Shown here: in pieces, positions 54,041 through 62,684 of the stretch
How the letters are laid out: every line of letters begins with the position of its first letter
Numbering within the stretch: position 1 is the stretch's first letter
Origin: Sagittula sp048553715
GTDB taxonomy: Bacteria; Pseudomonadota; Alphaproteobacteria; Rhodobacterales; Rhodobacteraceae
DNA length: 64,000 nt
NCBI RefSeq assembly: GCF_048553715.1
Contig: NZ_JBLZNC010000004.1
Span: 1-64,000, forward strand
Direction of reading: 5' to 3'
Position numbers and translations under genes: made by a program
The notes under the pieces: generated by a model
The model's input: only the letters and a program-made list of their open reading frames with translations
The model's database searches: none
Told to the model about the DNA's origin: nothing

Positions 54041-55105
54041 TCAGCTGACCCAGCCGCCCAGATTTTCACCAATCACGGTGCACAGCGCCTTCACATGCGC
54101 GTCATCGTCATTCAGGCAGGGGATATACAGGAAATGCTCGCCGCCGGCGTGCTCGAAGCTTTCCTTGATCTCCTCGTTGATCTCTTCCAGCGTTTCGATG
54201 CAATCCGCGCTAAAGGCCGGAGCGCAAACGGCGATGTTTGTTTTGCCCTCTTCCTTGGCCAGACGGGCGACTTCCTCGACGGTGTAGGGGCGTAGCCAGT
54301 CTTCGGGGCCGAACTGGCTTTGGAAGGTGGTGGCAATCTGCGTGTCGTCCCAGCCCAGCCGTTCCTTCAGCAGGCGCGTCGTCTTCTGGCACTGGCAATG
54401 GTAGGGGTCACCTTCCATCAAGTAGCGTTTTGGCACGCCGTGGTAGGAACAGATCAGAAGCTCCGGTTTCACCTCGGCCTGAGCGTAGGCGCGTTCGATG
54501 CTTTGGGCGAGCGCCTCGATATATTCGGGGTGTTCGAAATAGGGATCGACCACACGGGCGGTCGGCTGCCATTTCTGCTCCATCAACGCGCGAAAGAACT
54601 GGTCGTTCGCGGTGGCCGATGTGGCGCCCGCGTATTGCGGATACAGCGGGAAGAACAGGATCTTGTGGCAGCCTTTGTCGACCAGCTCTTGCACCTTTGA
54701 CTGGGTCGACGGGTTGCCGTAGCGCATGCAGAAATCGACCTCGACCTGATCGCCGTAGGTGGCGTGCAGCTGTTCGGCTATCTTTTCGGTCTGCGCGCGG
54801 GTGATGGTCATCAGCGGGGATTCATTCGCCGCCTCGTTCCAGATCGATTTATACGCGGCCCCGGACGTAAACGGCCGCTTGGTCAGAATGATCAGCTGCA
54901 GCAGCGGCTGCCATTTCCATTTCGGGTAGTCGATCACCCGCTGGTCGGACAGGAATTCGTTCAGGTAGCGGCGCATCGACCAGTAATCGGTGCCATCCGG
55001 CGTGCCCAGATTGGCCAGAAGGATACCAACCTTGGCCGGTTTGACTTTGGGGTGGTCTGCAGGGGCATGAGCCGGGCGGCTGCCCTCGGGTCTGGAGTCG
55101 AGCAT
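54041..55105 (-). CDS. hemH: Ferrochelatase
   Basis: 354 residues from the ATG at 55105; the frame opens earlier at 55165. Ferrochelatase inserts iron into protoporphyrin IX, the last step of haem synthesis. GILLANLGTPDGTDY, the catalytic-His motif LLICSYHGVPKRY and CAPAFSADCIETLEEI are family hallmarks. It overlaps the end frame of the upstream methyltransferase gene only if the longer start is used. Confidence 0.95.
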   Translation of the reverse strand: MLDSRPEGSRPAHAPADHPKVKPAKVGILLANLGTPDGTDYWSMRRYLNEFLSDQRVIDYPKWKWQPLLQLIILTKRPFTSGAAYKSIWNEAANESPLMTITRAQTEKIAEQLHATYGDQVEVDFCMRYGNPSTQSKVQELVDKGCHKILFFPLYPQYAGATSATANDQFFRALMEQKWQPTARVVDPYFEHPEYIEALAQSIERAYAQAEVKPELLICSYHGVPKRYLMEGDPYHCQCQKTTRLLKERLGWDDTQIATTFQSQFGPEDWLRPYTVEEVARLAKEEGKTNIAVCAPAFSADCIETLEEINEEIKESFEHAGGEHFLYIPCLNDDDAHVKALCTVIGENLGGWVS

Positions 55106-55161
55106 GGTGCGTCCCGTTCTTTTTATCTGTTGCTGCCTAAGTATCGTTCCCGCGTATACGG

Positions 55162-55980
55162 TCAATCCTTCAAACTGGTTTCATCTGTCCCAAGCGCCTG
55201 AGCCAGACGATGGGTCGCAGAGCCGGGGCGCAGGGGTTGCGGCTGGCTGGCATCCGGCGCCCAGCCCGCCAATGTTATCATCTCGAAGGTCGCGGCGACA
55301 CGCCGGTCATCGGTGCCAAAGGTTTCCGCGTAGATCTGCGCGGCCCGCATCATCACGGCGCGCCGCGTGGGGCGGCGCAGCCGTGCGGCCAGTGCATTGC
55401 CCTCACCCATGGCGCGCAATTCCCGCATCAGGTGCAGCGGCGTGGCATAGGTGGTGTTCAGCGGCGCGCTGTCTGCCACAGGCAAGGCCAGCCCTGCCCG
55501 TTGCATCAATCCCCCCAGATCGCGGATGTCGGCCATGGGCAACACGCGGGGGGACAAGCCGCCGGTGATCTCTGTTTCGGCCTGCGCCAAAGAGGCACGC
55601 AGCTCATGCAGGGTCTGCCCGCCCAGCGTCAGAACCAGCGCCATCCCGTCAGGCTTCAACGCGTGCCGCAATTGGATCAGCTGGCCAACGGGATCATCCG
55701 CCCAATGCAGGGCAAGCGCATGGATCACCAGATCATGCGCCCCCGGTGTCAGCTGCAGAACCGGCGTATCGGCGACCACAGTGGCATCGGCAAAGGCGCT
55801 CTGCCAGATCCGGGGGAAAGGCGTTACAACCGCCACGTCCGTAAACGTTTTGTTAACCATTGAAAGCCGATCCTCGGCTTCGCCCACCGCGATCTCGTGC
55901 AGGAACAAGGCGTCAGGCCGCGCGCGGTTGCGGTTGCGTGTCAGGGCGCGGGGATCGGTCAATCGAGGAGGTGTTTCCAT
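55162..55980 (-). CDS. SAM-dependent methyltransferase-like protein (BioC/NDUFAF5 type)
   Basis: 272 residues. The region QLTPGAHDLVIHALALHWAD then DDPVGQLIQLRHALKPDGM matches bacterial relatives of mitochondrial complex I assembly factor NDUFAF5, which is an arginine hydroxylase rather than a methyltransferase. The classical glycine-rich cofactor motif (expected near residues 40-60) is not obvious here. It is divergent from comF, starts sharing a gap of zero bases (55980/55981). Confidence 0.8.
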   Translation of the reverse strand: METPPRLTDPRALTRNRNRARPDALFLHEIAVGEAEDRLSMVNKTFTDVAVVTPFPRIWQSAFADATVVADTPVLQLTPGAHDLVIHALALHWADDPVGQLIQLRHALKPDGMALVLTLGGQTLHELRASLAQAETEITGGLSPRVLPMADIRDLGGLMQRAGLALPVADSAPLNTTYATPLHLMRELRAMGEGNALAARLRRPTRRAVMMRAAQIYAETFGTDDRRVAATFEMITLAGWAPDASQPQPLRPGSATHRLAQALGTDETSLKD

Positions 55981-56724
55981 ATGCGTTCAGATAGGTTCTG
56001 GGCCACGCAGATGCAAACCCTCGTGCATATGGTGTTCCCGCCACGTTGTCTGAACTGCGGCGGCCTTGTGGAAACCGATTTCGGCCTGTGCAGCGACTGC
56101 TGGAAGGACACGCGGTTCATTTCCGGGCTTGGCTGCGATCTGTGCGGCACTCCGCTGCCCGGCCAATCGGGCGAGTCCGAGCTATGTGACGACTGTCTCG
56201 CAACCCCGCGACCATGGCAGCAGGGGCGGGCGGCTCTGGTCTATTCCGGTGTGGGGCGGCGGCTGGTGCTGTCGCTGAAGCATGGCGACCGCGAAGACAT
56301 CGCCCAGCCAGCCGCGCAGTGGATGGCGCGGGTGACACGGTCCATCGTGACGCCCGACACGCTGGTCATTCCGGTGCCACTGCACCTGCACCGCCATCTG
56401 GCGCGCCGCTACAACCAATCCGCCCTTCTGGCCCGCTGTCTGGCAAAGCAGCTGGGCTGCGACTGGTGCCCTGATGCGCTGCACCGTCACCGCGCGACCC
56501 CGTCGCTGGATGGCAAAAGCCGGGCAGAGCGTTTTGAAACCCTCGCAGGCCGGATATCGGTGTCCAGCCTGCGCGCCGATCTGCTGCAGGACCGTCCGGT
56601 TTTGATCGTTGATGACGTCATGACCACCGGGGCCACCCTGACTGCCTGCGCCGAAGCCTGTCTTGCAGCGGGCGCAAGGTCGGTTTGCACTTCAGTGCTG
56701 GCACGCGTTGCACAGGATGCCTAA
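55981..56724 (+). CDS. comF: ComF-family phosphoribosyltransferase-like protein
   Basis: 247 residues from the ATG at 55981; 56011 is a possible later start. Two zinc-finger pairs (CLNCGG with CSDC, then CDLCGTP with CDDC) lead into a phosphoribosyltransferase fold with VLIVDDVMTTGATLTACAEA. In naturally competent bacteria ComF helps DNA uptake; roseobacters that carry it are not always competent, and gene-transfer-agent uptake also uses ComF. Confidence 0.9.
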   Translation: MRSDRFWATQMQTLVHMVFPPRCLNCGGLVETDFGLCSDCWKDTRFISGLGCDLCGTPLPGQSGESELCDDCLATPRPWQQGRAALVYSGVGRRLVLSLKHGDREDIAQPAAQWMARVTRSIVTPDTLVIPVPLHLHRHLARRYNQSALLARCLAKQLGCDWCPDALHRHRATPSLDGKSRAERFETLAGRISVSSLRADLLQDRPVLIVDDVMTTGATLTACAEACLAAGARSVCTSVLARVAQDA

Positions 56725-56763
56725 CTACCCTTAACTGGCCACAAACGCCGAAAGGGACCAAAC

Positions 56764-57021
56764 ATGCCGCAGATCGACATCTACACCTCGCCGCTATGTG
56801 GCTTTTGCCATGCTGCCAAACGCTTGCTGAATTCAAAGGGCGTGGATTTTAACGAAATCGACGTGCTGCAACAGCCCGACCGCAAAGCAGAGATGATGGA
56901 CCGCGCCGCAGGCCGCCATACGGTGCCGCAGATCTTCATCGGGGACACCCATGTGGGCGGCTGTGACGATCTGTACGACCTGGAGCGTGCAGGCAAACTC
57001 GACCCGATGCTGCAGGCCTGA
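56764..57021 (+). CDS. grxC: Glutaredoxin 3
   Basis: 85 residues. The active site is CGFC (residues 12-15) instead of the more common CPYC. The glutathione-binding features TVPQIFIGDTHVGGCDDL are present. It reduces protein disulfides with glutathione. It is followed after three bases by the nitrilase gene, so the two form an operon. Confidence 0.93.
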   Translation: MPQIDIYTSPLCGFCHAAKRLLNSKGVDFNEIDVLQQPDRKAEMMDRAAGRHTVPQIFIGDTHVGGCDDLYDLERAGKLDPMLQA

Positions 57022-57024
57022 CCC

Positions 57025-57861
57025 ATGCGCATTTCCCTGCTGCAAATGACGTCGTCCGACGTGCCAGAGGACAACCTCGACACGCTGCGGCAGATGTTGC
57101 AGCAGGCCAAATCCGAAGGCGCCGAACTGGCGCTCACCCCCGAGGTCACCAATTGCGTGTCCATGGACCGCGCGCATCAGCAGGCGGTCCTCCATCCCGA
57201 AGCCACCGATCCCACGCTGGCCGGGACAGCAGCACTTGCGCGTGATCTCGACATCTGGGTCTTGCTCGGCTCGCTTGCGCTGAAATCCGCGCCGCCGGAA
57301 ACCCGCTTTGCCAACCGCTCGCTTCTGATCGCGCCCGACGGACAAATCACCGCCCGCTATGACAAGCTGCATATGTTTGACGTGCAGGTGACCCAGACCG
57401 AAACCTTCCGCGAATCCGAGGGGTTCGCATCGGGCGACCACGCGGTCATAGCGCGTGCAGCCGGGGCGGTTTTGGGGCTCACCATTTGCTACGACCTGCG
57501 TTTTGCCTATCTGCATCGCGCGCTCGCCCAGGCAGGTGCACAAATCCTGACCGTGCCTGCCGCCTTCTCTATCGGTACAGGCCCCGCACATTGGCAGCCG
57601 CTGCTCCAAGCCCGTGCCATCGAAACCGGCTGCTTTGTGCTGGCACCGGCGCAATGCGGCACCCACAGCGCCCGCTCTGGCCGTCCACGCCAAACCCACG
57701 GCCATTCGCTGGTCATTTCCCCATGGGGCGAGGTGCTTTTGGACGCAGGCACAGACCCCGGCGTCTACACGCTCGATATTGACCTGAATGAGGTCGCCAA
57801 AGCACGCCACAAGGTCCCCGCCCTGACCCACGACCGCCGCTTCACGGGACCCACGGCATGA
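57025..57861 (+). CDS. Carbon-nitrogen hydrolase (nitrilase superfamily, Nit-like)
   Basis: 278 residues. The Glu-Lys-Cys triad motifs are visible in LALTPEVTN, RYDKLHMFDV and LTICYDLRFAYLHR. The sequence resembles Nit1/YbeM-type amidases, which clear deaminated glutathione; being beside glutaredoxin fits that idea but does not prove it. It overlaps the marR-type gene as ATGA. Confidence 0.88.
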   Translation: MRISLLQMTSSDVPEDNLDTLRQMLQQAKSEGAELALTPEVTNCVSMDRAHQQAVLHPEATDPTLAGTAALARDLDIWVLLGSLALKSAPPETRFANRSLLIAPDGQITARYDKLHMFDVQVTQTETFRESEGFASGDHAVIARAAGAVLGLTICYDLRFAYLHRALAQAGAQILTVPAAFSIGTGPAHWQPLLQARAIETGCFVLAPAQCGTHSARSGRPRQTHGHSLVISPWGEVLLDAGTDPGVYTLDIDLNEVAKARHKVPALTHDRRFTGPTA

Positions 57862-58292
57862 GCGACAGCAGCGCCCTCGCCATCTCGCTGTTCTCGGAAC
57901 TGCTGGTCGCCGATCAGCTTCTGCGCGCCCGCCTGACCAAGGAACTGCCCAACAAGATGGAGATCTCGCATTTCTCCGTCCTGAACCAACTGGCGCGTGG
58001 CGGCGAAAAAAGCCCCGCCCAACTGGCCCGAAGCTTCCACGTCACACGGGGGGCCATGACCAACACGCTATCGAAACTCGAAATCGCGGGCTACGTCCAC
58101 ATCCGGCCCGACTGGGACGATGCAAGACGCAAAATGGTGTCGATCTCTCCGGCAGGGCGCACCGCGCGCGACGCAGCCCTCGCCGCGATCACACCGATGA
58201 TCGATGCGGTCATGGCAGATCTCGGAGAGGAGAAGCTCCGCGCCGCCATCCCTGTCCTGCGCGAATTGCGTGGCCGGCTGGAGACGCCCTGA
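57858..58292 (+). CDS. MarR-family transcriptional regulator
   Basis: 144 residues with a winged helix: ISHFSVLNQLARGGEKSPAQ, LARSFHVTRGAMTNTLSKLE and YVHIRPDWDDARRKMVSI (the wing). It should bind DNA as a dimer and respond to a small molecule. It is the third gene of the grxC-nit-marR operon and may control it. Confidence 0.9.
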   Translation: MSDSSALAISLFSELLVADQLLRARLTKELPNKMEISHFSVLNQLARGGEKSPAQLARSFHVTRGAMTNTLSKLEIAGYVHIRPDWDDARRKMVSISPAGRTARDAALAAITPMIDAVMADLGEEKLRAAIPVLRELRGRLETP

Positions 58293-58320
58293 CCCCCGGC
58301 TTTTTCTTGGGCAAAATACC

Positions 58321-58362
58321 TCGGGGGAGTCCCCGTCAGGGGACGGGGGCAGCGCCCCCTCT
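58321..58362. repeat. GC-rich palindromic element (REP-like or terminator)
   Basis: Two adjacent hairpins: GTCCCC/GGGGAC with a 4-base loop (58329-58344) and GGGGGC/GCCCCC with a 3-base loop (58345-58359). A preceding CTTGGGCAAAATACCTCGGG is a motif I have seen before such elements in Rhodobacteraceae. It lies between convergent marR and the YciI gene and may terminate both. Confidence 0.6.
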
Positions 58363-58682
58363 TACTGTGACAGACCAGCCAGCACGGGATGCTGCGTACC
58401 GGGGGTGAACTCGGTCACCTCCAACGCGATAACTCCTTCGCGGACAAAGGGGTCTTGCGCCATACGCTCCGTGACGGCGGCGCGGTCCGGTGCGACCGCA
58501 ATGATCATCCCGCCTGTGCGGGGCACTTTGGGACCGGACACCAGAATGAACCCCTCCGCCAGACATTCCGCAATGAATGCCATATGGGATTCGCGCAGCG
58601 GCTCGATCCTGTCGGGACCGGCGGTGTAGCGAATGTCGATCACAAACAGGTTGTGCCCTTCGGGGATCAGCTGTTCAGCCAT
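58362..58682 (-). CDS. YciI-like protein
   Basis: 106 residues, a single YciI domain: FVIDIRYTAGPDRIEPLRES, AGLSQ at the end, and the DPFVREGVIALEVTEFTPG segment with the conserved Asp-Pro-Phe. The function of most members is unknown. Its start overlaps the ubiG stop by 8 bases, so it is translated downstream of ubiG. Confidence 0.88.
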   Translation of the reverse strand: MAEQLIPEGHNLFVIDIRYTAGPDRIEPLRESHMAFIAECLAEGFILVSGPKVPRTGGMIIAVAPDRAAVTERMAQDPFVREGVIALEVTEFTPGTQHPVLAGLSQ

Positions 58683-59412
58683 CTTTCAGCGCCGCAGTCA
58701 CATAGTTCACGGACAAATCCCGGTCAGAGATTGACCATTTCCATGACACCGGATTGAACACATACCCTTTGCGGTCCACGGGCCGCAGACCGGCGCGCGT
58801 CATCAGATCGTACAGCTCGTCGGGGGTGATGAATTTTGACCATTCATGCGTGCCCTTCGGCAGCCAGCGCATGACATATTCCGCCCCCAGAATGGCCACA
58901 GCAAAGCTTTTGGGGTTGCGGTTGATGGTCGAGCACAGGTGCAGCCCGCCGAGCTTAAGAAGCTGGCGGCAAGCGGTCAGATAGGCCAGCGGATCGGCCA
59001 CATGTTCGACCACCTCCATGTTCAGCACCACGTCGAATTGCTCGCCTGCGGCGGCCATGGCTTCGGCGGTGGTGTGACGGTAGTCGATTTCCAGATCCGA
59101 TTGCCGCGCATGCGCTTCGGCCACGGGGATGTTGCGCTCGGCGGCGTCGACGCCGACAATCTCGGCCCCCAGCCGCGCCATAGGTTCACACAAAAGCCCG
59201 CCACCGCAGCCGATGTCCAATATCCGCAGCCCGTCAAAGGGGCTCTGGGCGGACAGGTCGCGGTCAAACTCCCCTGCGATTTGTGTTGTGATGTAATCCA
59301 GCCGCACGGGATTCATCATGTGCAGCGGCTTGAATTTGCCGTGGGGGTCCCACCATTCTGCGGCCATGGCCTCGAACTTGGCGATTTCGTTTGCGTCGAC
59401 GGTGGTTGTCAT
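58675..59412 (-). CDS. ubiG: Ubiquinone biosynthesis O-methyltransferase UbiG
   Basis: 245 residues from the ATG at 59412. UbiG carries out both O-methylations in ubiquinone synthesis. The N-terminus (IAKFEAMAAEWWDPHGKFKP) is diagnostic, the cofactor motif is ILDIGCGGGLLCEPMARLG, and RKGYVFNPVSWKWSIS marks the C-terminus. The open frame extends to 59829 on the opposite strand of pip, but without family sequence. Confidence 0.96.
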   Translation of the reverse strand: MTTTVDANEIAKFEAMAAEWWDPHGKFKPLHMMNPVRLDYITTQIAGEFDRDLSAQSPFDGLRILDIGCGGGLLCEPMARLGAEIVGVDAAERNIPVAEAHARQSDLEIDYRHTTAEAMAAAGEQFDVVLNMEVVEHVADPLAYLTACRQLLKLGGLHLCSTINRNPKSFAVAILGAEYVMRWLPKGTHEWSKFITPDELYDLMTRAGLRPVDRKGYVFNPVSWKWSISDRDLSVNYVTAALKDG

Positions 59413-59459
59413 TGCCTTCCCCATGGTCTTAGGTCGCTGCAACGCAATATAGGTAGGAC

Positions 59460-60458
59460 ATGGATAAAATCCCCGGTCAAATGCGCGCAGTTCAGTACCT
59501 TTACCCTCCGATCGACCCCTTCGACCAGAGGATGTTGGACGTTGGCGACGGACATCAGGTCTATGTCGAACAATGCGGCAATCCCGATGGCTGGCCGGTG
59601 ATCGTCCTGCATGGCGGGCCGGGGGGCGGCTGCAGCCCGGCGATGCGGCGCTATTTCGACCCGAAAGCCTTCCGTGTGATCCTGTTTGATCAGCGCGGTT
59701 GTGGCCGGTCGCGGCCCCATGCCAGCGTGGAACACAACACGACGTGGGATCTTGTCGCCGATATCGAGCTGATCCGCGAGACCTTGGGCATCGAAAAGGC
59801 CGTGGTCTTCGGGGGCAGCTGGGGGGCAACCCTGTCGCTGATCTATGCCATCTCGCACCCCGAACGGGTCAGCCATCTGGTGTTGCGGGGGGTGTTCCTG
59901 ATGACGCAGACCGAACTGGACTGGTTTTACGGGGGCGGCGCGGGGCAATTCTGGCCCGAACCCTGGGCGCGATTCACCGCTTTGGTGCCCGAGGACGAAC
60001 GAAACGACCTGATTGCGGCATATCACAAACGTTTGTTCGGACCCGATCTGCGGGTGCAGACCCGCTTTGCCCAAGCATGGTCGGCGTGGGAAAACGCCTT
60101 GGCGTCGGTCTATTCCAACGGCCACGGTGGCGAGGCCCCCGGCGAATACGCCCGTGCCTTTGCCAGATTGGAAAATCACTACTTTACCAATCGCGGTTTC
60201 CTGTCCGAGGACGGTTGGATCCTCAATAACGCTGATAAATTGAGCAAAATTCCCGGCGTCATTGTTCAGGGACGTTACGACATGATCTGCCCGCCTCAGC
60301 GCGCGTGGGAGCTGTCTCAGGCGTGGCCGAACAGTGATTTGCGTATGATACGCAATGCTGGCCACGCCTTGTCAGAGCCCGGGATCAGTGCCGAACTGGT
60401 GCGCGCCATGGATGACATCGCTCGGCGAGAGGGTTTACATCTGTCCTCAGCCCGTTAA
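59460..60458 (+). CDS. pip: Proline iminopeptidase
   Basis: 332 residues. This alpha/beta-hydrolase removes N-terminal proline from peptides in the cytosol. The oxyanion region HGGPGGGCSPAMRRYFDP, DQRGCGRSRPHA and the nucleophile elbow GGSWGATLSL with the catalytic Ser are clear, as are the later Asp and His (GHALSEPG). It is divergent from ubiG, 47 bases apart, and 43 bases before a peptide-type ABC permease. Confidence 0.94.
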   Translation: MDKIPGQMRAVQYLYPPIDPFDQRMLDVGDGHQVYVEQCGNPDGWPVIVLHGGPGGGCSPAMRRYFDPKAFRVILFDQRGCGRSRPHASVEHNTTWDLVADIELIRETLGIEKAVVFGGSWGATLSLIYAISHPERVSHLVLRGVFLMTQTELDWFYGGGAGQFWPEPWARFTALVPEDERNDLIAAYHKRLFGPDLRVQTRFAQAWSAWENALASVYSNGHGGEAPGEYARAFARLENHYFTNRGFLSEDGWILNNADKLSKIPGVIVQGRYDMICPPQRAWELSQAWPNSDLRMIRNAGHALSEPGISAELVRAMDDIARREGLHLSSAR

Positions 60459-60501
60459 CCTGTTGCGCAAACAATGAACAACAGGGAAGACCCGAGCTAT
60501 C

Positions 60502-61491
60502 GTGCATCCGGTCCTTAGAATTGTCTTGCAGCGTCTCTCACTGGGTGTGCTGACGCTCTTCATCGTCTCCTTTGTCATCTTCACAGCGGTTAACATGCTG
60601 CCGGGGGATTTCGCGGAGGCCATCCTTGGTCAGGGCGCCACGCCCGAGGCCATCGCATCCATCCGCCGCGATCTCGGGCTCGATCAGCCTTTTATCACCC
60701 GCTATTTCATTTGGCTGGGCGATATGCTGCGCGGCGATCTGGGCGTCAGCTATGCCCAGTTGAATTTCCAAAGCAACATGGGCGCGACGGAGCTGAAAAC
60801 CGTTGTGCAGCAGATCGCGCCACGGTTTGACAACACCATGTTCCTTGCCGGTGTGGCCGCATTGATCGCGGTGCCCTTTGCCGTGGGGTTGGGCATTCTG
60901 GCGGCGCTTTATCGCAACTCGGTGTTCGACAAGGTGGTGAACGTCGGCACTCTGACGTCGATCTCCTCGCCCGAGTTCTTCCTCGCCTACATTCTTGTGC
61001 TGTTCCTTGCGGTGCTCAATCCGGTGCTGCCGTCGATTTCCAACATCTATCAGGGCATCGGCTTTGCCGACCGGCTGACGGCCACGCTGCTGCCGGCGCT
61101 GACCCTGACCTTGGTGGTCACCGCGCATATGATGCGGATGACACGGGCGGCGATCATCAACCTGCTCGCCTCGCCCTATATCGAAATGGCCCGTCTGAAA
61201 GGCACCAAGCCGCTGCGTATCATCGTCAAACATGCGCTGCCGAACGCTTGGGCGCCGATCATCAACGTGATCGCGCTGAACCTTGCCTATCTGATCACCG
61301 GTGTGGTCGTGGTCGAGGTGGTGTTCAACTATCCCGGCATCGGCCAGCTGTTCGTGGACGCGGTGAAAAACCGTGACATCCCCGTGGTGCAGGCCTGCTG
61401 CCTGATCTTTGCAGGGGCCTACATCCTGCTGAACCTTGCCGCCGACATCTTGTCGATCCTGAGCAACCCGCGTCTGAGGCATCCCAAATGA
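60502..61491 (+). CDS. ABC transporter permease (DppB/OppB family)
   Basis: 329 residues from a GTG. Six membrane helices; the N-terminus MHPVLRIVLQRLSLGVLTLF and LDQPFITRYFIWLGDMLRGD are typical for the DppB type. The EAA-type coupling loop is ASPYIEMARLKGTKPLRIIV with KHALPNAWAPIINVI. It imports peptides, oligopeptides or related solutes. No substrate-binding protein gene lies upstream in the operon; it may follow beyond the window. Confidence 0.92.
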   Translation: MHPVLRIVLQRLSLGVLTLFIVSFVIFTAVNMLPGDFAEAILGQGATPEAIASIRRDLGLDQPFITRYFIWLGDMLRGDLGVSYAQLNFQSNMGATELKTVVQQIAPRFDNTMFLAGVAALIAVPFAVGLGILAALYRNSVFDKVVNVGTLTSISSPEFFLAYILVLFLAVLNPVLPSISNIYQGIGFADRLTATLLPALTLTLVVTAHMMRMTRAAIINLLASPYIEMARLKGTKPLRIIVKHALPNAWAPIINVIALNLAYLITGVVVVEVVFNYPGIGQLFVDAVKNRDIPVVQACCLIFAGAYILLNLAADILSILSNPRLRHPK

Positions 61492-62684
61492 GCATCTGGC
61501 TGCAACTTGTGATCGCGTTGGCCGCAGTGGCCGCGCTGGGTTGGCTGTTCCGTTTCGCGGGGCAGAAAGTAACCGGCAACCGCCCGTGGTTTCGTGACAT
61601 GTCCTTTGCCGTGGCCTTTGGCTTTGCGCTGGCGGCGGCTTTGGTTGTGGGCGGGATCTGGCTGTATTTCCAACCCGACGGGTCCGAGGCAGGCGCACCG
61701 CGCGCCTCTGTCATCTTCTGGCGCTGGGCGGTGCATTTCGTCGCTGTCTCGGCGGTCGCCGCTTTTGTGTTCCGCCTGATCGGGCGCTACGTCGGCACCG
61801 AAGGCACGCGCAAGGCGTTCCGCCAGATGCCCCTGACGGCGGCCTTCGGGCTGTTGGTGATCTTGCTCTATGCCATCGCCGCGATATTCGCGGGCATCAT
61901 CGCCCCGCATGGTCAGGAAGAGGTCTTTGCCGCGGCCAACGTCGTTCCGGGTGGCAATCCGGCGATGGGGGGCAACCCCGACTTTCCGCTGGGCACCGAC
62001 CAGATCGGCCGCGATATCCTGTCCCGCCTGATCTATGGCGCGCAAAACACCGTTGGCATCGCCTTTGCCACCACGGTTCTGGCCTTCTTGCTGGGGGGCA
62101 CGCTGGGCTTTCTTGCGGCGACCTTGCAGGGCTGGACGGACCAGTTGCTCAGCCGTGCGGTCGATGTGCTGATGGCGATCCCTTCGCTGATCTTTTCGCT
62201 GCTGCTGATCACCGTGGCCTCGGCCTGGGTGTCGGGCGCGGGTCTGACGGCGGCCATGGTCGTGATCATCGCGGTGATCGATTCGACCCGCGTGTTCCGC
62301 CTAAGCCGCGCGGTCGGCATGAACATCGTGGTCATGGATTACATCGAGGCGGCAAAGCTGCGTGGTGAGGGGCTGGGCTATCTCATCTTCCGCGAGATCC
62401 TGCCCAATGCGACGGCACCGCTGCTGGCGGAATTCGGGCTGCGATTCTGCTTTGTCTTCCTGACAATCTCGGCGCTGTCTTTCCTTGGCCTTGGTATCCA
62501 GCCGCCGCTGGCCGACTGGGGCACCATGGTCAAAGACCTGTCCGGCTTTATCAACTACGCGGTCTTTGCGCCGCAGGTGGCCACCGCGCCGCTGCTGGCG
62601 GCGGGCGCAATCGCCCTGCTGACCGTCGCGGTGAACTTTGTCGTGGACTGGATGCTGCACAGAAGCTCGGGGCTCAAAGAATGA
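61488..62684 (+). CDS. ABC transporter permease (DppC/OppC family)
   Basis: 398 residues, joined by ATGA to the partner permease. The N-terminal about 110 residues add two or three extra membrane helices compared with the usual 300-residue family length. The core has FPLGTDQIGRDILSRLIYGA, the coupling loop DYIEAAKLRGEGLGYLIFRE and ILPNATAPLLAEFGLRF. It forms the second half of the importer channel. Confidence 0.92.
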   Translation: MSIWLQLVIALAAVAALGWLFRFAGQKVTGNRPWFRDMSFAVAFGFALAAALVVGGIWLYFQPDGSEAGAPRASVIFWRWAVHFVAVSAVAAFVFRLIGRYVGTEGTRKAFRQMPLTAAFGLLVILLYAIAAIFAGIIAPHGQEEVFAAANVVPGGNPAMGGNPDFPLGTDQIGRDILSRLIYGAQNTVGIAFATTVLAFLLGGTLGFLAATLQGWTDQLLSRAVDVLMAIPSLIFSLLLITVASAWVSGAGLTAAMVVIIAVIDSTRVFRLSRAVGMNIVVMDYIEAAKLRGEGLGYLIFREILPNATAPLLAEFGLRFCFVFLTISALSFLGLGIQPPLADWGTMVKDLSGFINYAVFAPQVATAPLLAAGAIALLTVAVNFVVDWMLHRSSGLKE

